A stretch of DNA of 64,000 nucleotides, from contig NW_023503409.1 in NCBI RefSeq assembly GCF_014529535.1, positions 116,276 through 180,275 on the forward strand, written 5' to 3'. The DNA is from Bradysia coprophila (taxonomy: Eukaryota; Arthropoda; Insecta; Diptera; Sciaridae). A model generated the notes under the pieces. That model worked only from the letters and a program-made list of their open reading frames with translations, ran no database searches and was not told where the DNA came from. The position numbers were made by a program, and so were the translations under genes. Positions 43,292 through 54,929 of the stretch are shown one piece after another (the first letter of the stretch is position 1; each line of letters begins with the position of its first letter).

Positions 43292-46200
43292 TTGGTTTGT
43301 ACTTTCATTGGTGCCATTCAGTTTCCTTTTTATTAAAATTATATGTGTCGACACTGGCGACCACCAACGACAAATTTCTAAAAAATTCTAAAATTTATAT
43401 TTTGTTTCAAATGACTTCCGGCCAAAGAAATTCTTTTAATTTTTTACTTTCTTTTTAATTCACCATTACATGTTAATTAAATATCATTGTCAGGCCTTCA
43501 ACGCAACGCTTTAAAAATCCTTCTATTTTAGGAGTTTTAGGAGGTTATAGGAGATATTTAGGAGCTTTCGTTCGATATATATATTTTTTAGCAACTTTTT
43601 ATGTGTCCTTGTAAAAATACATCTATGTGGAAGGCCACTATTTTTGTGATAAAATCATCATTGTACGAATTCTAATAAGCCCTTTCTTGTATAAAACACA
43701 TATTTTTCCTTTTACAATCGCAATTGCTTGGAGGTTTCTATTTCTTGTAACATTCTTTGATTTTCTATGTGCAAAGTATTGTCTTGTTCGTTCCAATGTG
43801 CAGCAAAATTAAACTCATGTTCCGATTTTCCGATTTTACAGTACCGGAAATGGATCTATACAGAAAAATTGTAGTCACCCAAAGTTACCAAAAAGCTCTA
43901 AGTTCAATTTTGGACATTTATCAAATTATGCCAAATTAGTAATTACCAAAAATAATCCTTTATTGAGATCTAAGAAATGAGAAGTGAAATTTTTCATGTT
44001 ATTTTACTCATCCACTGATTGTATTGATCTTAATGCTGATTTATTGGAGGTTAATGAGATGTTCGAAGTATCATTTTAGGATAACTAGTATCATTTTTTG
44101 AAATTGTAGTAGTTTGAGGTAAAATCTGAGGAGTGGGAGGTCTGAATCATTGTAAAAAAAAGATGGAAAAGATGGATTCTTGTGTGAATCTTGTTGATTA
44201 TGGTTGAATATGATTTCCATCTTCTGCTCCATTGAAAGGTTGTATATTTTAGTAAAATTAATTTAATGAATGTCTTGCACCATCATTGCAGTTATACTGG
44301 AGTTTAATGAGAACATTTTGCACCATTTTGTACATTGAATTCTTCAGTTATCACTTTCACGCTTCTTTGTGAAAATTTTTATTTGCCGAAATTTTTTTTA
44401 TTTTGAACAAATGTTTTGTTAAGATATATAGATTACATTGTGGCAAGGGGGACATAACTGGAGAAAATTGTGGAGCAACTTCCATTTTATTCCTATTGAA
44501 CAGAACTTTAGTGGAACTATGAGCTGTCTGCAAAGTACACAAAATTATAGATGGATAAGGGCAAAACGGCAGTGTCATTGCAACTCAACCTTCTGATCAA
44601 CAAGAGAAATTAAAATATGTGGAACACTATTTTGCGTAGTAGTTTTCCCCTACCATTATGGTCCCATATGAATAACACTGAATGTGTTTACCAGCGCACA
44701 TAATATAAACGTTACAAGTTTACTTACTTATGACTTTGTGTATATTATACAGATATTGTGAACATAATTTTCTATTTAGATTTTCGTACAGAATTTTCAC
44801 ATATTTTCAGTAAGAAGTTAAACGACGGTCCGATCAGTTCGATCAATTGTTGTGGTTGTCTTACAAAAAGAATTTAAAAAGCGAAGAACTAAATTTATAT
44901 CCGAAGAGAACGGAATTAACGTTCGGTTTGTTATGTGTTTTGAACATATGGAACTGAATCTGTGATTATGTGAAGTAAAACAAATTAAATTGATTTATTG
45001 AGTTGCAAAACTGAAAGCAAACCTAAACTTTAGCTCAGTTTAATATGCACAAATTTGTGAAAATTTTCGCTCAATTATCTTTTTAATTAATTAGATTAAT
45101 TGAACGTATTTCAAGATTTTAGTACTGGAATTTATGATTTTGTTTACTTTACTTCAAATTACAATTCATAAAGTAGTTTTGTTTATCTGGAAACGTATAA
45201 TAAAACGATTATCCTTTTCGTTTTCTATTTTTTTTTTATTTAACTTTTGATATTATATCCCATCAAATATGTAATTAAATTCCATTTAGTATACAACTCA
45301 CAGCCGAGATATTTCTGTACAAAATAATTACAAATTGTTATGGAGAGGAGGATCAAAAGCTACAAAATTTTATGCTCCTAACGCATGTGATATTAATTTT
45401 AGTGCCATTTAGCATTTTTATGTTCATAAAAATGTTGATTTCGCTATTCGGTTAAATAAAAAGTAAATACAAAAACTCGGTTACATTCCAGTCTGATTAA
45501 TTACATTTCATAAATTCGTTCCACTATGCACATCCTATAAATCCTTCCTGCATTTTTATTCATGAAGTTTTTCATGTCTGTACTTTTTCGCGGCATCGTG
45601 ACAAAAAGTGAATCTGTTTTCAGTAAATATAATGAAAAAAGTCTTGCATTCGTATAGTAGTGCTTTTCAACTCGAAAGAAATTTATGAGGAATAATTTCT
45701 TTAAATTATTTTCAGCGAATAGTTTGGTGAACTTTCAAAGAATTATAAGACAGAAAAAAAGATTGTTGCTTGTAGCTATATCCGATCCAATATTATTTCG
45801 ATATGGAGGAATCTTCGGAATCTCCTTCAATTTGCTGGAAAATCGTCAAAGTATAATGAACTAATTTAAAGTTTAAGAATCAATTTCAGAATACTTCGAC
45901 AAAACTTAAAACAAGCCATCGTCGATCAGAGTAATTGATTTGTGGAGCCTTTCTGAGTCATTCAAAGGTTCTGAGAAAGTTTCATTTTCAAACTAATTCA
46001 CGTCAAACAAATGGTCAAAATCTGTGCATCATGCAACTTCTCGAGCCTAACTCTCCGCTCTCTTGCATTTCCAATATTTCAACAAATTATCTCCTCTTCC
46101 AATTTCGACTTCTTAACCTAAAACTCGTAAATTTTTAAGCCTGTGGACTAACAGGCCCAACGCAGGTCTAGGTGCAGAACTTCTCCACTCATCCACCTAT

Positions 46201-46723
46201 CTATCAACACCAAACATTAAAGGGCAAATCGTTCAAATTCATTTTTGTTGTACCTTGAACTTATTTTAGTGGATAAATTAGCGCAAATGCCTTTTATAAA
46301 CATATCTAAATTAGCTACTTACGGAATCGGGTATTGAAATTGCCAAGCATTTTGTAGCAAAATAATTTTATGGTGTAGTTAGGGTACTTCAGTGCCAAAC
46401 AACCTTTATGTGTGGTTTCTGTTTCAAAAAACCGTATGGCAAATTATGGCATGGTAAAAATTTATTTTCACATGCCGTTATTACAGACCCAAAACAATAT
46501 ACACATAAAAATGGAAATGTGCACACTTCAGATCAGAATTTATTACTCCAATCAATATTTTTGCGTTTTTATGCGTTATTATGTACACACATCTCATTAC
46601 AATCACTTTTTATAACTCGCCCAAATAGAGTCAGTGCAAGTCGACACGATTATGTGATGATTAATCAATTACACTAATAAACGGGCACACACATAGTGAA
46701 ACAATCAAAGAGACATTGTCGAA
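43292..46723. other. Region upstream of the leucokinin receptor
   Basis: About 3.4 kb, AT-rich. I found no coding exon, RNA gene or clear mobile element. It should contain the receptor's promoter and perhaps non-coding leader exons. Confidence 0.6.
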
Positions 46724-49700
46724 ATGACGTCCTCATATGGTAATGAACTCAATGAAATTATGAAGGATTTAGCAGTCACTTACAATGCATCCAATTCATC
46801 GAACACTAATATGATGGCTGAAGGTTCGTATTTTTCATTATACTGAAATTGTAATTTTATATAACTGCTATAATGATGATTTCCCGAAATAATTTAGTTG
46901 TAGAAATAGCAAAAAGTTTCATACGTTCACTAACAACACACAGATTGTTTTACTCCGGATTAATGATCAAATTTCGAGCCACATTTCAGTAAAATTTGAA
47001 TTCTTCTTAATCAACACAGAAATGATGAATAATGCGTTTCATCATTTCTGTATTAAATTAAATTAGAAAAATTATCTTCAGTCATAACCCCTAGACCAAT
47101 TATCTAGCAACTTCTCTCGCGAGAATATTTTCTAATAGGAAAATTGTTTTTCCCGCGTTTCGTAGCTGCCCTTTTGACATTTTCCACGGCTCTTCTTTTG
47201 GAGAGGATGTCACTTTCATTTGCTTTAAGTCCTGTTTTAACTTTCTCTATCCCCACACGATTTCAAAATTATGCCGAATTTTGCATTATTTGTGTTATGA
47301 TGGATCGATTTTACCAAGTTGAAAATTCACACCCAGCCTCATTCGTAGCTTGCGAGACTAATCTAACTGCATCATTACATTTTTGGAATCCCAATACTGT
47401 TTGAACGATTTTTTGGGTTATCATGAATTTGGAAGGACGCTGCTACTCCTGTAAGCTATCTAAACTAAATGAAAGTTGCATGTTCTTTTCTAAATCTCCC
47501 TACTGATGCCTTACGATAACCTAAGAAACTATGTGGGGTTCGGAGCCGTGGAAAATGTCACAAGGAATGGGTGTGGATTTTCAAGTAGGTAAACTCGATT
47601 CACTCCAAAATCTGCATACATAAAATATATATTAATGGTAAACGCATTATATAGTTGGTATTACAGCTCACAAAAGCTCGTACATGAATAGTACATATTG
47701 TATCTATGCATTTATTGAAATTCTAAAATCGGATGTGTGTAATGATAAAAGAAAACATTTCAGATTTATATGAGGTACCAGTTGGACTCATCATTTTGAT
47801 GTCCGTATGTTACGGTACAATTAGCTTATTGGCGGTAATTGGGAATTCACTTGTTATTTGGATAATAGCCACCACCAAGTCCATGCAAACTGTTACCAAT
47901 TTTTTCATATCGAATTTAGCATTGGCCGATGTCGTTATTGGTGTATTCTGCATTCCGTTTCAAGTTAGTTTCGGCTTAAGTTGTATTAATTGAATTTATG
48001 TAATTATTTTTTATTATTAACAATCAAATATTAACGGAACAGTTTCAAGCGGCTCTTCTTCAGAGATGGAATTTACCCGAATTTATGTGCTCGTTTTGTC
48101 CGTTTATACAAATGATTAGCTTGAATGTATCCATTTTTACGCTAACAGCGATTGCTATAGATCGACATCGAGCTATTATGAATCCATTACGGTAAGATTT
48201 GAATTAAAGAAATAAAACAATTTTCACATTGATAAAATTTTCATTTCAAGTGCAAAACCAACCAAATATGTCTCAAAGTTGATAATATCTGGGATTTGGT
48301 TCGTTTCGATCATATTCTCCATTCCAATAGCTGTTGCACTCAGAGTCACTTTAGTGCTGGAGGAGAGAACTTGTAAGAATGGAATTTGCATTACTGTTAA
48401 TGTCATCGAATTAATACAGATTTTTATGCAACATTTCAGTTAACGATGGAAGAATCGTTCAGTACCAAAAACCGTTCTGCGATAATATAGTCTTGGACCC
48501 TTGGTTAATGAGACACTATAGGTACTTTTTGGTATTCTTTCAGGTACGTTCGTTTACACAAGTTAAGTCAATATGTGCATGGAATATGAAAAAAAAAATA
48601 TAAATTTCGTTAGTAATAATAATCGTATCTCGGAAAATTTGTTTATCCGCTGGTTGTTGTTTTAAGATGTTTGAGTAAATATTTTCCATTTTGAAATATA
48701 TTTAATTTTTCTAGTACATGATACCGGTCTGCCTTATTACTTTTATCTACGTTCGAATGGCTATACGATTGTGGTAATTGCGTGTTTGTGGTTTTTTGTT
48801 TACATTATTGATATTTTCTCCTTTATACGAATGCAGGGGTTCCAAGACACCAGGCAACGCTCAAAATTCTAGAGACGTGTCATTAATGAGAAATAAGAAG
48901 AGGGTGAGTTGTTTTTTTGCCTTAATGACATAGACTATTTTCGGTATAATTTTTTCTCATATTGACTTAAATTTTCCCACATTATCCTAGACTTCCCCTA
49001 CAGCCATGCACATTTAAAAGTACCTTCATTATTATAAAAATTTCTTATTTCTCTTATTTTGCTTACTTCTATCATTTCTCCATATATACTCGTTATGAAG
49101 AAATAGGAAAAGTTAGAGAAATAAGAAATTTATAATAGGATGGTACCATTTCCAGTTTGGAAGAATGCAAGAAATGCGAGAAAATTTAGGAAAATAAATG
49201 AAAAAGTTTTCCCAAAAATAGTCCCTGCTTTATGATGAACACATATTCTTTTAGAACAACTTTCGTTTTGTTGACAATCCATGAATCCAAATGAATGCGC
49301 CGTACGTTCTCGTTTTATGTCTTTCTAATGTACCTCATTTAACATACAAATATACATTCGGATTTAATTGTGTTAATCATAGAACATAAGAACATACGTT
49401 GTTTAGGGCGCATTAATAATGTTGAATGTTCAGGACATGCAGGACATGTCTATACTATACAGAACACATATTAGAGAAATAGCACATAATGCACATAATG
49501 TTTTTATGGTTTCACTTTATTTTAATATGGTCCTGCTCAAATACTATGACATTTACGTTCAAATTCTAATATGCAGTATTTCCTGTAAGAGGCATCGGTG
49601 CTTTGTTGAAAAGCACACATTTGGGCGTTTCTTAAATACTGGATATTAGTTTACTTTTGATAATATATCTTTACAACAGAATCCCTTTTCATAAATATAG

Positions 49701-51824
49701 GACCGCAATAACAACCACGAATGTGTTAGCTTTCAACAGAAAATAGATTTATTTGTAGCAGTTTGACCAGCTCTGAGAAAACTGATTAGTTTATGAAAAT
49801 TTCGTTAAGAGGCATCGGTGCTTTGCTGAGAAGCATACATTAGGGCAATTTTTAAATACTGAATTTTAGTTTACTTTTGATGATATCTTTCCATCAGAAT
49901 CCTTTTTGAAAAATGTAAGACCGCAATTCCGTCCACGAATGTGAAACGTAAACAGTTTATGAAAATTACGTTAAACTGCTCACTTTTCTCAGAGCTGGTC
50001 AAACGACTACAACCAAATGTATTTTCTGTTGAAAGCTAACACATTCGTGGTCGGAATTGCGGTAGGACCTTTTTGAAGAAGGTTTCTGATGGAAATATAT
50101 CACAAAAATGAAATATGAGGCACATAAATGTAGGCTACAATTTTAGCTAAGTACCGGTACCTCTTAAACTGCTCACCTTTCTCAGAGCTAGTCAAACGAT
50201 TACAACCAAAACTAATTTTTATTTAAAGCTAACACAGTCGCTGTCATACATTTTCCAAAAAAGATTTTGAAAAGATATCATCAAAAATGATATCACCGAC
50301 GCCTATTAACATATCGATAACTTTGCTTACCATTTATCGCTAATTAGTCCCTAAATCTTTAAATCAAATCTTTTAGTTGCTATGTTCCTACAATGAAATC
50401 CGTATCATAATTACGTTGTGCACTTTAATATCAAACTATAACTAGCAAATTCCCTACTACTAATTACTCTATTGTTTACTTGTAGGTAACTGTTCCATTT
50501 GTTATTAAAAGGCCGACCACAAAGTTTAATTTTAGCTTTCGTTCCTTACCCACCCACTTAAACTCACTTTTTGCGAAAAAGTTAGCCTTCAATTCTTATA
50601 TTTACATGAAAATTAAACAAAATTCCTGGAGCAATTGACAATCCTTTAGCAAACGTAAAACTTTATAAATGATAAATACACGAGGACCAGCGAAAGTTCT
50701 TCAACAGCTTAGCTTGTACACTCTGCACATTGTACAGTTACATCCCGCACACTTCGTATTTACTTTATGTAACTGACGTTAATGTATACAATTTGTTTTT
50801 GCCCACAAAGTCTTTTCGGTGAATGAATTTCTATGTTACATTGTTTACAAAAGTATCATTCCATGATTTACGCTGTTTCGCATATAGAAAGAAAAACTCA
50901 TTAAAAAAGCGGTAATATTAAGATGCTGTCGGAACACCCCCATTGAGTGCATAAAAATGATTAAATGTCTTGGCGTCTCTCTTGGGCCTGAAATATAATT
51001 CGGATTTCATTTTCCACATTTTTTTTGTTCAACATCTCCGAAATGGCCTACGGCTAAAAGAGAATTAAATAAAAGACTGCAAAATGCCATAATCAAAAGT
51101 GTTTCACCCGTACATTCCTTGGTGATTTTCTTCTGTATGAAATAGTATTCTAACAACGTGAAAGACACACGCGGTTAACAAGTTTCTATTAAAAAAATTG
51201 TTTTTGTTTATTTTGTAGGTCATAAAAATGTTAATTATAGTAGTTCTGCTTTTTGGTATATGCTGGTGTCCATTGCAAGTTTACCATATTTTGCAAGTAA
51301 CATGGGAATGCGTAAATGAATACAAATACATAAATATCGTTTGGTTCTGTTCAGACTGGTTAGCTATGTCCAATAGTTGCTACAATCCCTTCATCTATGG
51401 TATTTATAATGTAAATATCATTGCAAAATTATTTTTTATTATTAGAGTAAAACGTTGAGGCATCGTAAATATTTACGTTTATTTTTAGGATAAATTCAAA
51501 CGTGAACTCAAAAGACGATTTCCAATATTTCGCCCGAAGGACAATGCGTCCGATATGAGTGAACCAACAACCATGACCATGTATTCGAACGTGAGCACTA
51601 TACGAAATTGTAACTCATATTCAACACGATTGAAGGAACCCAATGGATCAGACTTTGACCAGAAAAAGAATCGAAATCGACCTACCGATACCAAGTCGGA
51701 TGAAAGAAATGTTTTATATCAACCGATTTGCATCGAATTGTCTACGAATAATTTTAGTTGTTGTTGTCACAGCATGGGCAGCGGCAGCTGTTCTGGTAAA
51801 TCGGAAGCTGCATTTTCCTCTTGA
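46724..51824 (+). CDS. Lkr: Leucokinin (kinin) receptor, rhodopsin-class GPCR
   Basis: Nine exons: 46724-46823, 47764-47963, 48043-48191, 48251-48372, 48440-48543, 48715-48773, 48837-48903, 51219-51410, 51489-51824. They total 1329 nt, or 442 residues, with GT-AG junctions and closing phases. The extracellular N-terminus has N-A-S and N-S-S sites (residues 21-26). TM1 (about 40-66) has IGNSLVIWIIATTKSMQTVT; then CIPFQFQAALLQRWN, Cys116 and Cys204 for the usual disulfide, DRH at 140-142, RLWGSKTPGNAQNSRD, TM6 with FGICWCPLQVYHIL, and NPFIY at 323-327. These match insect Lkr almost segment by segment, more closely than tachykinin receptors. Family knowledge: it binds C-terminally amidated kinins and, through Gq and calcium, drives fluid secretion and neural functions. 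The 111-residue cytoplasmic tail ends FSS after a CCC cluster. Confidence 0.96.
48932..49224. repeat. MITE-like element in Lkr intron 7 (family 4, copy 1)
   Basis: The outer ends agactattttcgg and cccaaaaatagtcc are imperfect inverses. An inner strong inverted repeat, attataaaaatttcttattt continuing ctctta, pairs with agagaaataagaaatttata. It is about 290 bp, non-coding, starting 29 bases after the exon 7 splice donor. The ggactatttttgggaaaa end recurs at 52186. Confidence 0.6.
49586..50312. repeat. Head-to-head cluster of four repeat copies in Lkr intron 7
   Basis: Two direct copies begin taagaggcatcggtgctttg (49586) and the same with slight change (49806). They carry ttaaatactg, agaccgcaat and ccacgaatgtg. 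Two inverted copies follow (about 49974 and 50164) with aaactgctcac, tttctcagagct, gtcaaacga and agctaacacattcgtggtcg. Their far ends read ggtacctctta and gacgcctatta, inverse to the start. Copies are about 150-220 bp and partly truncated. The whole can fold on itself. No coding capacity. Confidence 0.75.
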
Positions 51825-52185
51825 GAGTCGGATACGTATGTAACATTAAATTTATCTTAAATATCGTTTATTCAATTAGTATTTAAGCAAACATCTATTT
51901 GTTGTCTCTGATAATAGATGAAGTGAAGATTGGCCAATGTGTCCAACTAGTTAAATGGAAATCGATAATAATTAAAAAAATAAAATTAGGCAAAAGATGG
52001 AAGCATGTCCAATTAAAAAAATAAATAAAAACATAACTAACTTTTAAGTCCACAAGATATCAGGCCGAACCACGATCGGAGAGTCGAGAAAATCAAAAGA
52101 ATATCTAAAAAGAAAACGGGACACATGGTCATATGCGAACAGATGAGATTTTATTTTTAAGAATGTATAGCTAGTAAATGGCACT

Positions 52186-52307
52186 GGGACTATTTTTGGG
52201 AAAAGATTTTACCATATTTTCTTATATTTTTTCACATTTTCCTATATTATTCAAAATTCAAGAAAATGTGGAAAAATGTGGAAAAATGTTTTCGCAAAAA
52301 TAATGCC
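52186..52307. repeat. MITE-like element 3' of Lkr (family 4, copy 2)
   Basis: The left end gggactatttttgggaaaag is answered by the inverse of the right end gttttcgcaaaaataatgcc; the centre holds A/T-rich pairing (cacattttccta against gaaaatgtgg). It is about 122 bp and non-coding. It shares its end with the copy inside Lkr intron 7. Confidence 0.65.
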
Positions 52308-52923
52308 TGGTATCACGTGCAGTGGGAGGTGAGGCAAATAGTGCCTTACATTTCTTATCGTTTTTTACAGATTTATGTTGTTTTTTTTGAAATTTGCCGA
52401 TCAGTGCCGAAGGTGAGCCGGCGGTAAAGACAGTAGATTCCTGGTATTGAAAGGCTTATGATAATTTTCATATTTTTTCTTATACGCTGAAACATTATAA
52501 CACTAAAATGGAAAATTTTCATGAAAAATAAGGATGTGATATGAGTATGAGTAAGTGGTTGCAGCCCTCGCAGCAAAACAAAAATTTAAAAATTAATTTA
52601 AAAGTTTGGATTCTTTAGAAACTTTTATGAGCGTAATTTAATTGAAGTAAGATTATATATGAATTATTAAAATATGACTTAGTTCATTCCATTTGTACTT
52701 TGGTTTCTTCTTAATAATTTAGCATACACAAAAAATTGCATAGCATGTGAAAGCTCCAACAATTTTTTAAAAGAAACCTAATGGAATCGGACATTATCTA
52801 TAACGTTACTGTTCAGGAAATTATTTATTTTATTCATTTTATGACGGATATAAGGTCAATTAATCGCAGTGACAACACTTTAAATCTAGTATGTTTAGTA
52901 AAATATGTCACATTTCAATGCGT

Positions 52924-53015
52924 CAAATGATGAAAACAGCTTTTCTTGTGTGATTTTTCTCTGCTTCGGCTCGGATCGACAAATCTCACACAGGAAGCGA
53001 TATTTCCATCATTTG
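52924..53015. repeat. 92-bp hairpin 3' of Lkr
   Basis: The arm caaatgatgaaaacagcttt and then tcttgtgtgattt is answered by aaatctcacacaggaagcga and then tatttccatcatttg. Loop is about 25 bases. It is probably a small foldback element; no target duplication seen. Confidence 0.6.
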
Positions 53016-54572
53016 TTCGGTTGATGTAATATTATTTGTTATTATTGATGTAAGTAATAAATATTGAAATAAAATTGAGTTAAAAACTAATTTTGGACCT
53101 AAACGTGATTTCTTATTGAAAATGCTAAAAATCTGTTTGATCAGTTTTCAACCTTTCACAAACGACAATGGTGTTACTTATATTGTGTGACGTGTTTTAA
53201 TCGAGATTTTTACTTATTCCAAACTTACATTCGGTTGTATAACTCTAGCCAGATCGTATCGTTTATTTGGCCGTCGTTGCCAGTTGACTTTCCATTTGTA
53301 AAAGTGACAGCGGTTTTACTTCGTAACGGTCAAAACGTTTCTTTTCCTGTGGAGTGTTTTACTAACTCAAAATGGTCTTTTAATTAAAGGTCGTAAATAT
53401 CAGCACAGGTTGAAGACAATTGTAAATACGATTCATTAAAACTACAGCCAAGCTTAGAATAAAATTTATAGATTTTATTTATCTTCATTCAATGTGATCT
53501 AACATCTTTCCATCGTTCAGCATACTTATTTCACTTTGTGCTGCAAGTCTATACTCTAAACAATATTGAGTTTCTTTGGATAAATTTTACTTGTTTTTAA
53601 CTACAATCATCGATCTAAACAGTAATTTTATAATATTTTTTTGTTTCATTTATATTTTAAATTTTCTATATATTTTAGTGTCCTTTTCTGCTATTTACCT
53701 TTTTGTTATCAGATTATATGACTAAGAGCACGTATATCAATTTTATCTATGTTCTTGTTTATTATGTTTTTCATTTAATTTTAATTTTATGTTTTGCTTA
53801 AATTTATCTTGCAATATACTTAAATTGTACATACCTTATTAACAACGTAAGAAAATTGATATGTCAAAAATTATTTGCTAAAAACCATTTAAAAAAAATT
53901 AGCGCTGCAATAATTTTTCGTTATTTTTCTTTTTATTTAGTATAATTGTTGTAAGCATTAACTTCAGTTTTATTTTATAGGAACTTGTGGAGCATTTTTA
54001 TTCAGTTTTTAAAATGACTATGAAAATTTGTGTGCCAATGACATTGATTTCACATTTTCCCCTCTATTTTAACTTTTTGTTTTTTCCAATTGATCTGAAA
54101 AGCTGAAAATGCGATTTTGAATTTATAATTTAAACTTTTCGAATCAAACTCCGTTTTGAAAGTTTAATGATAATAGATCAAATTAACGACAACAAAAGAA
54201 ACTGTCGTTACTTTGTTTCAGTGTCAATTTTCCACATTTTTTTCAGTCGTGGACGATACCGGGTACAGAAGTGCACTTATTCCACGAAAATTTAAAATCG
54301 TTATAGAAATTTTATTTTACTCAAACATAAGCTTACACCTCGAATACTTAAAGATGTGACTGACAAGACTTCGGTCCTCTGGTATATCTGCTATTGGCAG
54401 AACAGGGCCCCCTTTCCGACGCTTAGTAAGATTCACATATTGTCTGGTTTGCGTCCAGTCCATTCCCAAAATTAATTTTAGTGATGATTATCTTCGCTCA
54501 GATTTTTCAACCATTTCTCTTTTTAAAAGGTAACATGAATTTTACATATGAGATAATTGAATCTTGCACTGA

Positions 54573-54929
54573 ATTGAACAATGTTTTAAACCGAATAATC
54601 TGGTGACACTTGTACAAGGTAGCGAGTTCATGTCGGTCGTTGCGTTTTCCGAAGAAAAGCCAATTGAGCTCCTGCGAACTCGTAAAGTTGATGAAAAGAC
54701 CATACATATAAAGACCGTTTTCGTGAACGTTGAACATTGGAGTAAAGGCGTTGGTTCGAATTTGCTGACAAAAATCGAAGCTGCTGCGAAAGAACTAGGC
54801 TTTGACACTGTGACACTGATGGTATCTGAACACAACTCACGTGCAAAGAGCTTATATACAAAAATGAGATTTGTAAAAACTGACATTCCCATAACGGGAT
54901 TTGAAACCTGGACAAAACACATAAATTAA
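54573..54929 (+). CDS. GNAT-family acetyltransferase-like fragment, 5' end unresolved
   Basis: The frame is open from 54573 to the stop at 54927-54929 with no early ATG; the first in-frame ATG is at 54630. The protein shows a beta-strand FMSVVAFSEEK, then motif A of the GNAT fold, IKTVFVNVEHWSKGVGSNLL, with the acetyl-CoA pyrophosphate loop K-G-V-G-S, then TKIEAAAKELGFDTVTLMVS and EHNSRAKSLYTKMRF with the typical N..A..LY..MRF motif B. Its C-terminal two-thirds is a good GNAT; the N-terminus is missing in this frame. An ATG at 54535 opens MNFTYEIIESCTELNNVL in another frame and stops at 54604, so either a frameshift or an upstream exon is involved. It may be a pseudogene or a partial gene; substrate unknown. 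Confidence 0.6.
   Translation: MEQCFKPNNLVTLVQGSEFMSVVAFSEEKPIELLRTRKVDEKTIHIKTVFVNVEHWSKGVGSNLLTKIEAAAKELGFDTVTLMVSEHNSRAKSLYTKMRFVKTDIPITGFETWTKHIN

Noticed and set aside
54542..54922. 126- and 95-codon minus-strand frames
   Set aside because: They are shadows opposite the GNAT-like frame, which has real motifs on the plus strand.
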